Assembly: GCF_024347455.1 (NCBI RefSeq)
Contig: NZ_AP025483.1
Coordinates: 2,046,001-2,110,000, forward strand
Reading direction: 5' to 3'
From: Vibrio echinoideorum
GTDB lineage: Bacteria > Pseudomonadota > Gammaproteobacteria > Enterobacterales > Vibrionaceae
DNA length: 64,000 nucleotides
Below, piece by piece: positions 1 to 8,795 of the stretch. A program made the position numbers and the translations under genes. Position 1 is the stretch's first letter. The number at the start of each line of letters is the position of its first letter. The notes beneath the pieces were generated by a model. The model was not told the DNA's origin, ran no database searches, and saw only the letters and a list, made by a program, of their open reading frames with translations.

Positions 1-495
1 GGACGTTCAATTTTAATGCGTATGGGCGTTTACTCTAACAAGTACACTTCGCTTGACTCTATCCCCGACAACGCACGAATCGCGATTCCAAACGACCCAA
101 CGAATGGCGGGCGTGGACTGTTACTACTTGAAGATGCCGGGCTGATTTCATTAAAAGACAACGCTGGTTTCAACGCATCTTTAAACGATATTGTTAGCAA
201 CCCGAAGAACATTCGATTTGTTGAAGTGGATGCCGCTCAGCTACCCCGCTCTCTTGACGATGTAGATGCAGCAGCAATCACCATGAACTATGTAATGTCG
301 GCTGGACTCGATCCTAAGAAACAAGGCATTTACTTAGAGAAAAAAGACGCACCTTTAGCCGTGATGGTTGTAGCGGCGCGAGAAGAAGACAAAAATAATG
401 AAACGTATAAAAAGATCATCTCAATTTACCACTCACAAGAGATTAGTGACTTTTTAGACAGCACTTTCAAAGGCACCATCGAAGCCGCTAAATAA
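1..495 (+). CDS. MetQ/NlpA-family substrate-binding lipoprotein, C-terminal part
   Basis: The reading frame is open from the first base of the window, so the gene starts outside it; only the last 164 residues are present. The sequence matches the C-terminal lobe of NLPA (MetQ) proteins: a DxxRIAIPNDPTNGGRGLLLL stretch near the start, VEVDAAQLPRSL in the middle, AAITMNYVMSAGLDP after it, and an ending typical of the family (SxEISDFLDSTFKGTIEAA). Family members are periplasmic lipoproteins that hand D/L-methionine or related ligands to the MetNI ABC transporter. The ATPase and permease genes would be expected just upstream, outside the window. The ligand cannot be told from this half. A hairpin follows the stop codon. 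Confidence 0.9.
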   Translation, partial: GRSILMRMGVYSNKYTSLDSIPDNARIAIPNDPTNGGRGLLLLEDAGLISLKDNAGFNASLNDIVSNPKNIRFVEVDAAQLPRSLDDVDAAAITMNYVMSAGLDPKKQGIYLEKKDAPLAVMVVAAREEDKNNETYKKIISIYHSQEISDFLDSTFKGTIEAAK

Positions 496-510
496 GCTAA
501 ATCATTTCAG

Positions 511-547
511 ATTTGGCGTTGCCTAATACCTATGAAGCAACGCCAGA
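511..547 (+). terminator. Hairpin after the MetQ-like gene
   Basis: Arms at 511-522 and 536-547 pair around GGCGTTGC/GCAACGCC with a 13-base loop, 15 bases after the stop codon. There is no long T-run, so termination is likely but not certain. Confidence 0.5.
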
Positions 548-692
548 TTTGAGTTGAAGGGTTGTCGCTCACGCATTCCAGCCCCTTTTCAAATTAGAGA
601 GCAAAGCTCAAGTTACTTAAATCGAGGTTGTAAACCGTATCGTCAGAGCGGATTATGTAAGCATGAAATTCAATTAAATCTGGGTTCTTCGC

Positions 693-1373
693 ATGAAAAA
701 AGAAGTGATACTGTTTGATATAAACGAAACGGTTTTAAATTTGGGGTCATTACAGCCTAAATTTAAAGCAGTATTTGGCAGCGAGGATGCACTATCGCTT
801 TGGTTCTCAAAGCTTTTGCACTCTTCAACGGTTTGCATCGCAACAAACGTACAGTCTACTTTTTCTGAATTAGCGAATGCAGCGCTCGACGCTATTGCAC
901 AGCGGTACAAGTGTGATTTAACGGCGGAAAGCAAAGATGCCTTGTTAACTTCTTTTGCCAATCTACCAGCGCACACTGATATCAAAGCATCTTTACTTAA
1001 ATTGCGTAACAACGGTTTTAAAACAGTCGCTTTTTCCAACTCATCCCTCGACCTCATCGCTTCTCAAATCAAGAACTCGGGCTTAAAAGACTATTTCGAC
1101 ACAATCATTTCTGTTGAAGAAACAGGCAGTTTCAAACCAAATTCAGACGTGTATAAATTTGCAGCCGAAACCTTACAAGAGTCTGTCGAAAACCTTCGTC
1201 TTGTCGCTACTCATGATTGGGACACTCATGGTGCGCTATCCGCTGGCTTACAAGCAGCCTATATAGACCGTACAGGCGTTGAGTATCATTCCTTGTATTT
1301 GAAGCCGGAGATTAGCTCAAAGACGATGGATGGTGTGGTGGAACAGATAATTAAGCACAATTTAGAAAACTAA
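693..1373 (+). CDS. HAD-superfamily hydrolase, haloacid dehalogenase type II-like
   Basis: A 226-residue HAD hydrolase of the L-2-haloacid dehalogenase type II subfamily. Motif I is FDINET, with the nucleophile Asp9 and the NET signature typical of this subfamily. Motif II is SNSS at 115-118, the conserved lysine is in FKPNSDVY (Lys149), and motif III is HDWDTHGA near 174-181, giving the acidic residues. The helical cap lies between residues 15 and 95. Length agrees with the family. Soluble and cytoplasmic; the substrate is unknown, and many members act on phosphorylated or halogenated small acids. No strong ribosome-binding site precedes the ATG. The gene stands alone and is followed by a strong terminator. 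Confidence 0.85.
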   Translation: MKKEVILFDINETVLNLGSLQPKFKAVFGSEDALSLWFSKLLHSSTVCIATNVQSTFSELANAALDAIAQRYKCDLTAESKDALLTSFANLPAHTDIKASLLKLRNNGFKTVAFSNSSLDLIASQIKNSGLKDYFDTIISVEETGSFKPNSDVYKFAAETLQESVENLRLVATHDWDTHGALSAGLQAAYIDRTGVEYHSLYLKPEISSKTMDGVVEQIIKHNLEN

Positions 1374-1410
1374 ACCTCAAGAGACTTTTCTACTCCCGCT
1401 CGGTACAAAC

Positions 1411-1443
1411 AAAAAGGCCTCGCACACGCGAGGCCTTAATTCT
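1411..1443 (+). terminator. Rho-independent terminator
   Basis: A perfect 10-bp stem, AAGGCCTCGC (1414-1423) with GCGAGGCCTT (1428-1437), has a 4-base loop and A/T-rich flanks on both sides. It can serve both strands. The same stem recurs after pheT (28857-28891) and, altered, at 15761-15795. Confidence 0.85.
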
Positions 1444-1975
1444 ATCTACAGAGCAATTAACTCGCCTGCCCAATATTGCCTCTATTGAATTCAGCTTAGC
1501 CTTCGGTCTGATAAAAACTAAGACCAAGCTTCCCGTGAGATAAATGTGTGACGCTGTTGTTTGGGTTTATGGGGCGCTAGAAGCTGATCTTCCTCATGCC
1601 TTGAATCGAAAGCAATATGTGCTTGCACGGTCTTCAACTAAAAATTAGAACCAAACTGAATTGTGCGCATAATTTTCAGTTGGTTAGGTAAGGGCTGGAT
1701 CGAACTTTAGTAGAGGTTACATTTACTATAGGCAGGACTTGTGGATAAGTGCTTATTTTGGGTTCATCGCAGCTTTCCCCTGAAAGTCGAGATGAACCTT
1801 TTTTCAATAATCTAGCGTGTGAAAGCATTAGACAGGTCGATATCACATTGCTTTACATCACATATATTAATAAAAGTAATGTTGCTTACATTTATAAATG
1901 TGATGTTTATCTCCATTCATCTTTTGATTACTTTCTAAGCTTAGTTAATTTTTATCCGATTAAACAGAAGGTTAT
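1444..1975. other. Intergenic region upstream of the endonuclease gene
   Basis: About 530 bases without a credible gene. An open frame at 1749-1979 has no ribosome-binding site and no recognisable content. The last 150 bases are very AT-rich and probably hold the promoter of the endonuclease gene. A weak inverted repeat AACTGAA/TTCAGTT lies at 1654-1681. Confidence 0.4.
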
Positions 1976-3595
1976 ATGATAAATAGAATAATAACACTAA
2001 GTGGCGTTGCATTACTTTGTTCAGCGAGTGCGCATGCGCAAATGCAAAATGGAAGTTTCGAAAACTGGGAAGGAAACGCACCATCTGGATGGAGTGTGAT
2101 TGACTCCGGCATTGCACTTTCACTCTCTACCGACCCTGTAAATAACGGCAGTCTCTCTGCACAAGTCACAGTGAATACAAGTACTCAAAGTAATACCGAT
2201 TTTCTTCAAACGATAAGTGTTGAACAAGGGAAAACTTATGATTTCTCTGTCGATATTTATCACACTGAAGGTAACGTGAAAGCTCGCCTTTTTGTTGATG
2301 GCTATTTAGGCTACTCGAATAATGGTTTAACAAATCAGTGGCAAGCATTGACTCACTCGTACAGCGCTACGAGCACTAAAGATATCGTTGTGGGCATACG
2401 ATTTTATGATGATGCAGGTTTTGATGGTTCGGAAGTGGTGTATTTAGATAACTTTCAGCCTACGGAGGCTCCACCAACACAAAGCTGCAATGACACAAGT
2501 GCCGCACTCACGCTAGTGACGGATAACTATGGCTCTGAAACCAGTTGGTCTCTCAAAAACTCAGTTTCTCAAACTCTTTATTCTGGTTCAGACTATCAAA
2601 GTAACACCAACAATGAAGTGGAAATGTGTTTAGCAGATGGTAGCTACACCCTAGAAGTCTCAGACTCTTATGGAGATGGAATGTGCTGCAGTGTGGGGAG
2701 TGGTTCATACAGTTTGTCGGTAAACGGAACCGTTGTGGCATCTGGTGGTGATTTCCAAGCAAGTCAGAGTACAGAGTTTACGATTGGTGGCTCAACGACT
2801 ACACCACCAACTGAACCACCAGTGTTAGGTGAGTATTACAAAGACGCTGAAGGCAAAGTGGGCTTTGCGTTAAAAACGGCCTTGTATCAAATTATTGATA
2901 ATCATAGTAGTCAGGGTTACACCGCTATTTGGACGTTAGTGTCTGAGGCTGACCTAGACGCATACTATGACACTGATGGGTCGATTCTCGATATGTATTC
3001 GGAGAAACCTTCAGGCTCAGATTCAATCCAATTTACTAAGGTGGCCGATCAATGTGGTCAATACAGCAAAGAAGGTGATTGCTACAACCGTGAGCACTCA
3101 TTCCCGAAAAGCTGGTTTGGTGGAAAAGTCGAGCCAATGAACTCTGACGGTCACCATTTATTTGCCACTGACGGCTACGTTAACTCGAAACGTAGTAATT
3201 GGCCATTTGGTGAGGTACGTAGTGCAACATACACATCAAGCAATGGTTCTAAATTAGGCAGTGCAGCGAACTCTCTTGGTTATGCAGGTACGGTGTTTGA
3301 GCCAATTGATGAGTTTAAAGGTGATTTCGCAAGAGCATATTTCTACATGGCAACACGCTATGAAAATGAAATCGCTAATTGGGAAGGGAACTCTACAAGC
3401 TCTGACGCCGTTCTGGATGGAACCAATACAACCGTTTTTGAACCTTGGCTACTTACCATGCTAAAGCGTTGGCATTCTGAAGATCCAGTAAGCCAAAAAG
3501 AAATCGACCGAAACAAGGCGGTACATGATTTCCAAGGGAATCGTAATCCGTTTATTGACCATCCAGAGTTTGCAAGCCAAATCTGGGGAAATTAA
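1976..3595 (+). CDS. Secreted multidomain endonuclease I family nuclease
   Basis: A 539-residue exported protein. Residues 1-21 are a signal peptide ending AHA. Residues 22-160 look like a beta-sandwich carbohydrate-binding module (NGSFENWEGNAPSGW start, VVYLDNFQ end). Residues 168-275 form a cysteine-containing repeat domain with TDNYGSETSWSLKN and DSYGDGMCCS, a type seen in secreted enzymes of marine bacteria. A Thr/Pro linker (about 276-286) leads to an endonuclease I domain with NREHSFPKSWFGG (about 370-382), DGHHLFATD and HDFQGNRNPFIDHPE. Endonuclease I enzymes such as Vvn and Dns are secreted or periplasmic, non-specific, Mg-dependent nucleases. Plain Vibrio Dns is only about 230 residues, so this is a longer modular relative, perhaps anchored to a matrix. 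It is a single gene with its own terminator. Confidence 0.9.
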   Translation: MINRIITLSGVALLCSASAHAQMQNGSFENWEGNAPSGWSVIDSGIALSLSTDPVNNGSLSAQVTVNTSTQSNTDFLQTISVEQGKTYDFSVDIYHTEGNVKARLFVDGYLGYSNNGLTNQWQALTHSYSATSTKDIVVGIRFYDDAGFDGSEVVYLDNFQPTEAPPTQSCNDTSAALTLVTDNYGSETSWSLKNSVSQTLYSGSDYQSNTNNEVEMCLADGSYTLEVSDSYGDGMCCSVGSGSYSLSVNGTVVASGGDFQASQSTEFTIGGSTTTPPTEPPVLGEYYKDAEGKVGFALKTALYQIIDNHSSQGYTAIWTLVSEADLDAYYDTDGSILDMYSEKPSGSDSIQFTKVADQCGQYSKEGDCYNREHSFPKSWFGGKVEPMNSDGHHLFATDGYVNSKRSNWPFGEVRSATYTSSNGSKLGSAANSLGYAGTVFEPIDEFKGDFARAYFYMATRYENEIANWEGNSTSSDAVLDGTNTTVFEPWLLTMLKRWHSEDPVSQKEIDRNKAVHDFQGNRNPFIDHPEFASQIWGN

Positions 3596-3641
3596 TCGGA
3601 ATATAACCACCATGACAATGGTTTAATGATTATTGAATTGA

Positions 3642-3668
3642 GCCCAATCCTTTGTTTGGGCTTTTTTA
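3642..3668 (+). terminator. Rho-independent terminator after the endonuclease gene
   Basis: GCCCAA (3642-3647) pairs with TTGGGC (3656-3661) and is followed at once by six T residues, about 45 bases after the stop codon. Confidence 0.8.
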
Positions 3669-3839
3669 TTGATAGGCATTAGAGAGCATGACTTAAAATA
3701 TGTGAAAAAGCATATTGTCATGAAGGTCCGTATACTTGTCAGTGATCGGCACCATCAATACTGGACGCTACGTTAAGCGACTTTCCATACCTATAGTTAT
3801 TCATGATCGATCATATTCAATTTTTCCCTCACACATTTT

Positions 3840-3903
3840 TGTCCAATACCTTCATCGGCTGAGTTTTTACTCGTGGCACTTTCTAGCTCACAGGTGCCCT
3901 TTT
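3840..3903. repeat. Dispersed repeat with stem-loop, copy 1
   Basis: This 64-base stretch aligns without gaps to 24302-24365, roughly 78% identical by eye. The shared core is GTGGCACTTTCTAGC followed by a GTGCCC arm, which forms a stem-loop. It is imperfect here and perfect in the second copy. No coding content was recognised in 3669-4019. Confidence 0.6.
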
Positions 3904-4033
3904 GTCGGGCTCAAAACGGGCAAAACTTGTAACAGAACCGTATTTTTCTTTTGTCTTCCTGCCATTAAAAGGATGCATAGCTGATCTTCATAGCAAGTCG
4001 GACGTATAGGCTGTTTAAAAGGAGGGAAAGACT

Positions 4034-4531
4034 ATGGCCACCGTCTATGTCAGCATCGGAAGCAATATTAACCGCGAACATCACGTCACAGAATCTCTCA
4101 AAGCATTGCATGACCGCTTTGCGCCCCTACACATTTCTAAATTCTACGATTGCGAGCCTGTCGGTTTTAAAGGGGATAATTTCCTTAACCTAGTCGTTGG
4201 GTTCGAATGTACCCTTCCTGTCGTAGAGCTGGTCAAGGTTCTACATCAAATCGAATCAGAGAACGATCGCAAGCGTCAGACCAAAGCCTATGCTTCACGG
4301 ACGATGGATATCGACATCCTTCTTTATGGTAATCAAGTGGGCGTTATCGATGGCGTAGAGCTGCCTAGAGGCGAAATCACCGAGTATGCATTTGTGCTTA
4401 GGCCGTTAGTCGATATTGCTGCGCAAGAACGTCACCCCACTCTAGACATCTCATATCAGCAGCTCTGGGAAAACTTCGATAAGTTAAATCAGAAAACCGA
4501 ACCCATCCCTTTCGATATCAGTTTCACCTAG
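4034..4531 (+). CDS. folK: FolK-type hydroxymethyldihydropterin pyrophosphokinase (paralogue)
   Basis: A 165-residue HPPK-family enzyme, which transfers pyrophosphate from ATP to 6-hydroxymethyl-7,8-dihydropterin. Visible family marks are the start TVYVSIGSNI, the pterin-binding region SKFYDCEPVGFKGDNFLNLV, and the signature SRTMDIDILLYG near 88-99 with the metal-binding aspartates. A strong AGGAGGG lies just upstream of the ATG. It heads a cluster with folX, folE and folM, not with folP or pcnB as usual for housekeeping folK. It is therefore probably a second copy devoted to pterin rather than folate metabolism; that role is inferred from context. Confidence 0.88.
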   Translation: MATVYVSIGSNINREHHVTESLKALHDRFAPLHISKFYDCEPVGFKGDNFLNLVVGFECTLPVVELVKVLHQIESENDRKRQTKAYASRTMDIDILLYGNQVGVIDGVELPRGEITEYAFVLRPLVDIAAQERHPTLDISYQQLWENFDKLNQKTEPIPFDISFT

Positions 4532-4538
4532 CGTTTAC

Positions 4539-4622
4539 ATGACTGAAAAAAGAACGGCTGCAACAGGAACAATTGCGAAAGGAACAGCTGCGAAAGGAAC
4601 AACTGAACTCTTAATCGCGTGA
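4539..4622 (+). other. Possible 27-residue ORF built on 15-bp tandem repeats between folK and folX
   Basis: Four 15-base units (4545-4559, 4560-4574, 4575-4589, 4590-4604) of the form GCGAAAGGAACAGCT follow each other. They are open in one frame from an ATG 8 bases after the folK stop to a TGA at 4620, giving a short Lys/Gly/Thr/Ala-rich peptide with AKGTA-type repeats. There is no clear ribosome-binding site, so translation would need coupling to folK. It may instead be a non-coding spacer repeat. Confidence 0.35.
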
Positions 4623-4688
4623 GCTTTACTGATCTTTTCTTAAAACAAGCACGTACCTGACTTTACCCTCTAAGGATTGGACACTGTT

Positions 4689-5060
4689 ATGAATCACAAC
4701 GCCATTATCACCATTACAAATCTCAGACTAAGAACTTTCATCGGCTTCAACGAAGAAGAAAAGTCTAAGCAGCAAGACATCGTTATCAATGCAGAGATCC
4801 ACTACCCCGCTAACAACCTTTGCCTCTCAGATGATGTGGAGAACGCACTCAACTACAAAAACATCTGCAAGAAGATCATTCAACATGTCGAATCCGGAAG
4901 ATTTCTGCTTTTAGAAAAGTTAACCAGCGACGTACTCGGCATTTGTATCGATCATCCATGGGTACGATACGCTCAAGTGAGAATTGATAAGCCTCATGCC
5001 CTACGTTTTGCCGACTCCGTTTCACTCACGCTTAGCTATGAAGCAGAGCTCGAAAATTAA
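4689..5060 (+). CDS. folX: FolX, dihydroneopterin triphosphate 2'-epimerase
   Basis: A 123-residue FolB/FolX-family protein. It begins [21 protein letters not shown] and carries [37 protein letters not shown] and [13 protein letters not shown]. These fit E. coli FolX, which turns dihydroneopterin triphosphate into dihydromonapterin triphosphate, better than FolB aldolase. The ATG at 4689 is chosen because AAGGAT lies 11 bases upstream; a TTG at 4677 in frame overlaps that site. It sits 17 bases before folE and joins FolE and FolM in one pathway. Confidence 0.88.
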   Translation: MNHNAIITITNLRLRTFIGFNEEEKSKQQDIVINAEIHYPANNLCLSDDVENALNYKNICKKIIQHVESGRFLLLEKLTSDVLGICIDHPWVRYAQVRIDKPHALRFADSVSLTLSYEAELEN

Positions 5061-5077
5061 CTCATAAGGAGAGAGTC

Positions 5078-5716
5078 ATGCTGAATACAGAAGCCGAAAA
5101 AGTAAGAGAAGCTTTGCTCGCAAAAGGACTTGAAACCCCAATGACACCGAGCGAAATGAATCCCAACCAGAAGTACAACCGCATCAAAGGACTTTTGACG
5201 GAAGTGGTCAGTACGCTTGGACTGGATTTAACAGATGACAGCCTTGCTGAAACACCTCATCGCATTGCAAAAATGTACGTTCACGAGATCTTTTCAGGGC
5301 TCGATTACGATAACTTCCCAAAAATCAGCGTTATAGAAAACAAAATGTCGGTTGATGAAATGGTGAAGGTATCGAACATAGATTTAACGTCGACGTGCGA
5401 ACATCACTTCATTACCATCGATGGTTTAGCAGAAGTGGCCTATATCCCTGAAAACAAGATTCTTGGGCTGTCTAAAATCAACCGTATCGTTCGATTCTTT
5501 GCTCAGCGCCCTCAAGTGCAAGAACGCCTTACTCAGCAAATCCTGGTCGCGATACAGACTCTAGTCGAAACAGAAAATGTGGCCGTGACAATTAAAGCCA
5601 CTCACTATTGCGTTAAATCCAGAGGTGTCATGGATGCAAACTCTGAAACCTCAACGACCGCTCTCGGTGGTATTTTCAAAACTAACCCTCAAACCAGAGC
5701 TGAGTTTTTACGATGA
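5078..5716 (+). CDS. folE: FolE, GTP cyclohydrolase I
   Basis: A 212-residue type I GTP cyclohydrolase, which makes 7,8-dihydroneopterin triphosphate from GTP. Zn-binding and catalytic marks are present: CEHHF near 108-112 and [10 protein letters not shown] near 175-184. Other family marks are [18 protein letters not shown] and the region [26 protein letters not shown]. Length agrees with bacterial FolE. AAGGAGAGAG precedes the ATG. Its stop codon overlaps the folM start (ATGA), implying translational coupling. It supplies the substrate of FolX in this operon and may be a second FolE beside a housekeeping copy elsewhere. Confidence 0.93.
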   Translation: MLNTEAEKVREALLAKGLETPMTPSEMNPNQKYNRIKGLLTEVVSTLGLDLTDDSLAETPHRIAKMYVHEIFSGLDYDNFPKISVIENKMSVDEMVKVSNIDLTSTCEHHFITIDGLAEVAYIPENKILGLSKINRIVRFFAQRPQVQERLTQQILVAIQTLVETENVAVTIKATHYCVKSRGVMDANSETSTTALGGIFKTNPQTRAEFLR

Positions 5717-6429
5717 GTGAAACGATACTAATAACTGGCGTGGGAAAGCGACTAGGCTTCGCACTGGCGCAGCAACTTTTAGTGGATGGATACAAAGTGG
5801 TTGGCACTTACCGAAGCGACTACCCTCAACTGCAATTACTGCGCGACAGTGGAGCCGACTTGCAGCAGGTAGATTTTTATCAACAAAGCAGCTTAGAGGG
5901 CTTTCTTCATTACGTGGGTCAAGAATATAAGACACTTCGAGCCATCATACATAACGCTTCCGACTGGAAGCCGGAGAACAAGAAAAACCCCAGTGAAAAT
6001 GCCTCACAAATCATGCATCAGATGATGACGATTCACGCGACCGTGCCTTATTTGTTCAATTTAACACTCAAAGACCAACTGATGTCTGGCGATAAAACGT
6101 CAGACATCATCCACATCAGTGATTACGTTGCGGAAAAAGGCAGTAAAAAACACATCGCTTACGCGGCTAGCAAAGCTGCGCTCAACAACCTAACGTTGTC
6201 GTTTTCAGCAATGCTGGCTCCCAAGGTGAAAGTAAATACCCTCTCTCCAGCAATGATTAAGTTCAATGAACATGACGATGACACATACAAAACCAAAGCG
6301 CTGCAGAAAGCTCTGATCCCCACAGAAGCGGGCTTTGAGGAAATAATAAATGGCATCAAATATGTTTTGGCCAGTCACTACATGACAGGAAGAACCTTAC
6401 ACCTTGATGGCGGTAGGCATTTGAAGTGA
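5713..6429 (+). CDS. folM: FolM, dihydromonapterin reductase (short-chain dehydrogenase)
   Basis: A 238-residue short-chain dehydrogenase of the FolM group. The NADPH site is TGVGKRLG (residues 8-15), followed by HNASDW and the catalytic YAASK near 150, then NTLSPAMI and [14 protein letters not shown] at the C-terminus. FolM reduces dihydromonapterin to tetrahydromonapterin, and dihydrofolate weakly. With folE and folX directly upstream the operon covers GTP to tetrahydromonapterin apart from a phosphatase step. In Pseudomonas this pterin serves phenylalanine hydroxylase; no phhA lies in this window. Confidence 0.9.
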   Translation: MSETILITGVGKRLGFALAQQLLVDGYKVVGTYRSDYPQLQLLRDSGADLQQVDFYQQSSLEGFLHYVGQEYKTLRAIIHNASDWKPENKKNPSENASQIMHQMMTIHATVPYLFNLTLKDQLMSGDKTSDIIHISDYVAEKGSKKHIAYAASKAALNNLTLSFSAMLAPKVKVNTLSPAMIKFNEHDDDTYKTKALQKALIPTEAGFEEIINGIKYVLASHYMTGRTLHLDGGRHLK

Positions 6430-6545
6430 AGTCCATATCTTGTGGGCTTACGTCAACATAGAAACGCTAAAGACTAGCGACTGCTGTTACCAATAAACCG
6501 CTAGAAGTTAGAAGCTATAAGCCAGAAGCCAGAAGCTACTATGAC

Positions 6546-6917
6546 CTAGAAACTGCTAAAAGAGTGAGGAAGGCGTTTTTCTTCGTCCCAGCCGGATAAC
6601 TCAATATTGATCAACGATTTGCGCTTCTCATTACACAGTGAAGCGATATTGATGATAGGCAGTTGGCTACGAAACTGCGCGGTAAGTATCACCTTTTTAC
6701 TTTCACTCAGGCTGTTTCGACATTGCGCTAAAACCGCTTCGCTATCTAATTGGCGCGCGTTCTCCATAATGTCGATATCAGTATTCTCTTGATAGCAATC
6801 TATCAGCCAAGATACAGCAGGCTCTTCTAAACTGGTGATTACGACGACATCTTTGTTTGCCATAAGCTCGTGGAGTTCAAGTTCTTTGAGAGCAAGTTCT
6901 TTGAGTTCAGTTTGCAT
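6546..6917 (-). CDS. Hypothetical protein, alpha/beta-like, 123 residues
   Basis: No family is recognised. The start at 6917 has a good GAGGGG site 5 bases upstream. The first 18 residues are a Leu/Glu/Lys-rich repeat (KELALKELELHEL) encoded by a small DNA repeat. A second possible start is Met19, before KDVVVITSLEEPAV, which reads like a beta-strand opening an alpha/beta domain. The rest alternates strands and helices, ending in an LSGWDEEKRLPHSF segment. It lies 75 bases downstream of the patatin gene on the same strand and may be the last gene of that transcript. Confidence 0.6.
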   Translation of the reverse strand: MQTELKELALKELELHELMANKDVVVITSLEEPAVSWLIDCYQENTDIDIMENARQLDSEAVLAQCRNSLSESKKVILTAQFRSQLPIINIASLCNEKRKSLINIELSGWDEEKRLPHSFSSF

Positions 6918-6992
6918 ATATCCCCTCTTCGTTAAGCCTATGGTCTACACATAAAATCAGCGACCGACACATTAAAGTTAGCGACCTACCCG

Positions 6993-7865
6993 TTAAAGGC
7001 GGTTACCCAGTTTAGCTTGTGCCAAATGGTAGCCTCTGTCTATCATCTCTTGTGAGCGATCAAACTCTAAAGTGCCACAGGCATTACGTGGGAGCTCAAG
7101 CGTAATATCGGCGGGGTAAGCGGCCAGTTTTTGGCGAGCAATGGTCGATTGCATCGCATCAAACGCTTGGTTGGCAATGTCGTAGGCAGCAAAATTGAAG
7201 CTCATTTTACTTTTTACACTGCTACCTAGATTATCGATAAAATGAACCACCCTCTCATGCAGATTGCTCTCTTTTGTAGGTAGGGAAACCGGTATCACTT
7301 CCTGCTGAAGCATCTCAGGTTCACCACCTAAGTTCACAGCCAGAGTAAAGTCTGTCTTATCACTAAAGGTAGGCGCAATCGGTACGGGATTGAGCACTCC
7401 GCCATCAATCAGCACTTCACCATTGATGACATGAGGTGTGAAGAACAGTGGCAAAGAGATGGAGGCGCGAATGGCATCAAACAGAGAACCGGATTGCAAC
7501 CAAACCTCTTTTTCATCGTCGACGTTAGCAGCAACTGCGGTATAAGGGATAGGCAGATCTTCAATTGAAATCTCGCCGATCAGTCCACGCAGTGTGTCGA
7601 TGATCTTGTCCCCTTTGAAGATACCGCTCGATTGCCATGAAAAGTCCAACATCATCGCCATATCCGATTGGTCGATACTGGTGACCCACTCTTCAAATTC
7701 ATCCAACTTGCCCGCCGCATAGACACCACCGATAAGTGCGCCAATTGAACAGCCAGAGATGGATTTTATCTGATAGCCATGCTCGATTAACCAACGGATG
7801 ATTCCAACGTGAACCAAGCCTCTTGCGCCACCACTGCCAAGTACCAATGAGACCGTTTTTGCCAT
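6993..7865 (-). CDS. Patatin-like phospholipase, RssA/NTE type
   Basis: A 290-residue patatin-fold lipid acyl hydrolase. The oxyanion motif is GSGGARG (residues 10-16), the nucleophile elbow is GCSIG with Ser40, and the Asp of the Ser-Asp dyad is in IDGGVLNPVP (about residue 154). Conserved WLQSGSLFDAIRASISLPLFF and DFTLAVNLGG also match. The closest known relative by feel is E. coli RssA, a single-domain member of the NTE family. No signal peptide, so cytoplasmic or peripheral to the membrane. Substrate unknown. It stands between two unrecognised genes on the same strand. Confidence 0.88.
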   Translation of the reverse strand: MAKTVSLVLGSGGARGLVHVGIIRWLIEHGYQIKSISGCSIGALIGGVYAAGKLDEFEEWVTSIDQSDMAMMLDFSWQSSGIFKGDKIIDTLRGLIGEISIEDLPIPYTAVAANVDDEKEVWLQSGSLFDAIRASISLPLFFTPHVINGEVLIDGGVLNPVPIAPTFSDKTDFTLAVNLGGEPEMLQQEVIPVSLPTKESNLHERVVHFIDNLGSSVKSKMSFNFAAYDIANQAFDAMQSTIARQKLAAYPADITLELPRNACGTLEFDRSQEMIDRGYHLAQAKLGNRL

Positions 7866-7948
7866 CGTATTAATCCTTTAGTTTTTAATTCTAGGGGAGC
7901 TAACTCGCCGATTTACCAATTAGCAGATCTCAACTCACTGAGTCACTA

Positions 7949-8287
7949 TCAGTCCATACGGGTAATGAAGGTTTGCTCGTCATCCACAAAAGCCACATAG
8001 TCGCCGTGATAGATAAACACCCGACCACGCCCTTCTACTATACACGCTAGCTGTGGGTTCAAATCTTCTTCAAGATTTTCACTTTGATACGTGCCAGTAT
8101 CAGTGATCACACCGCGGAGTTTAGGCAAAAATCCATAGCTACGCTTGGCTTGATCAATCAGGCTCAATTCACTGGTGGTAGAGAAGTAAGCTGGGATGGG
8201 ACCAGCATCTTCGATAAACATCGGTTTCAGTTCTTCAAAAGCTGTAATCACCAGCCAGTCGATGCCGTTTACGTGATGGATAAACAT
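7949..8287 (-). CDS. Conserved-looking hypothetical protein, 112 residues
   Basis: No family recognised. A small soluble protein beginning MFIHHVNGIDWLVITAFEELKPM and ending FIYHGDYVAFVDDEQTFITRMD, with alternating beta-like stretches and no signal peptide or membrane segment. It lies 83 bases upstream of the patatin gene on the same strand and could open that transcript. Codon use and composition look native, and the opposite-strand ORF is a shadow. Confidence 0.6.
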   Translation of the reverse strand: MFIHHVNGIDWLVITAFEELKPMFIEDAGPIPAYFSTTSELSLIDQAKRSYGFLPKLRGVITDTGTYQSENLEEDLNPQLACIVEGRGRVFIYHGDYVAFVDDEQTFITRMD

Positions 8288-8795
8288 TGTTTATAAATAC
8301 CTAGTTTCTCGATAATTCTGATGCGGAGATTCTAACACTATCAGGGGCCAAACGTAGGAGAAATTGAGCTACTAGAGGCAATCCCTACCCCTGCTTATTA
8401 CCCAATATATCCAACATAAAACTGGACCAGATATCACGATCAAATCACACCAGAACGCAACCAAGCATGCAACCAAACGTAAGTTGTTGGACTTTTTTCT
8501 GGGCCTTTAGAGTCGAACCATTTGTTGTTGAAAGTGACTTTGTTATTCCTGACATTAAGAGCCTACCAATAAACAGACACATACTATCTACAGGGTCTAA
8601 TACTCGTCGTCCGACTCTACGACTAATGTCTAACCGACTGAGTCTATTTGTTTTTTTTGGTTTGGTATAAGGTACTAACAACTAAATGTTAATGAATTTT
8701 TAATTATAAGTTGACGCATTGTTTACACTTCATGCCGTGAGTCAACAACGTTTGTTGGAATAACACACCTCAGAGTGTGAACGAAAGGAATCAAA
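8288..8795. other. Divergent intergenic region before the DUF3360 gene
   Basis: No credible gene; the frames at 8445-8681 and 8467-8670 are opposite-strand mirror frames without ribosome-binding sites. The last 100 bases are AT-rich. A TTGACG at 8712-8717 could be a -35 box and pairs with GTCAA near 8742. AAAGG lies just before the downstream ATG. Confidence 0.4.

Noticed and set aside
1749..1979. 76-codon frame before the endonuclease gene
   Set aside because: No ribosome-binding site, AT-rich non-coding composition, overlaps the likely promoter.
3736..3984. 82-codon frame before folK
   Set aside because: Runs through a dispersed stem-loop repeat; no start signal or protein-like pattern.
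4545..4604. CRISPR-like or attC-like array from the 15-bp repeats
   Set aside because: Units are tandem without spacers and too short; no cas genes, integrase or attC core sites are present in the window.
8445..8681. Mirror frames on both strands before the DUF3360 gene
   Set aside because: No ribosome-binding site and no recognisable protein pattern on either strand.
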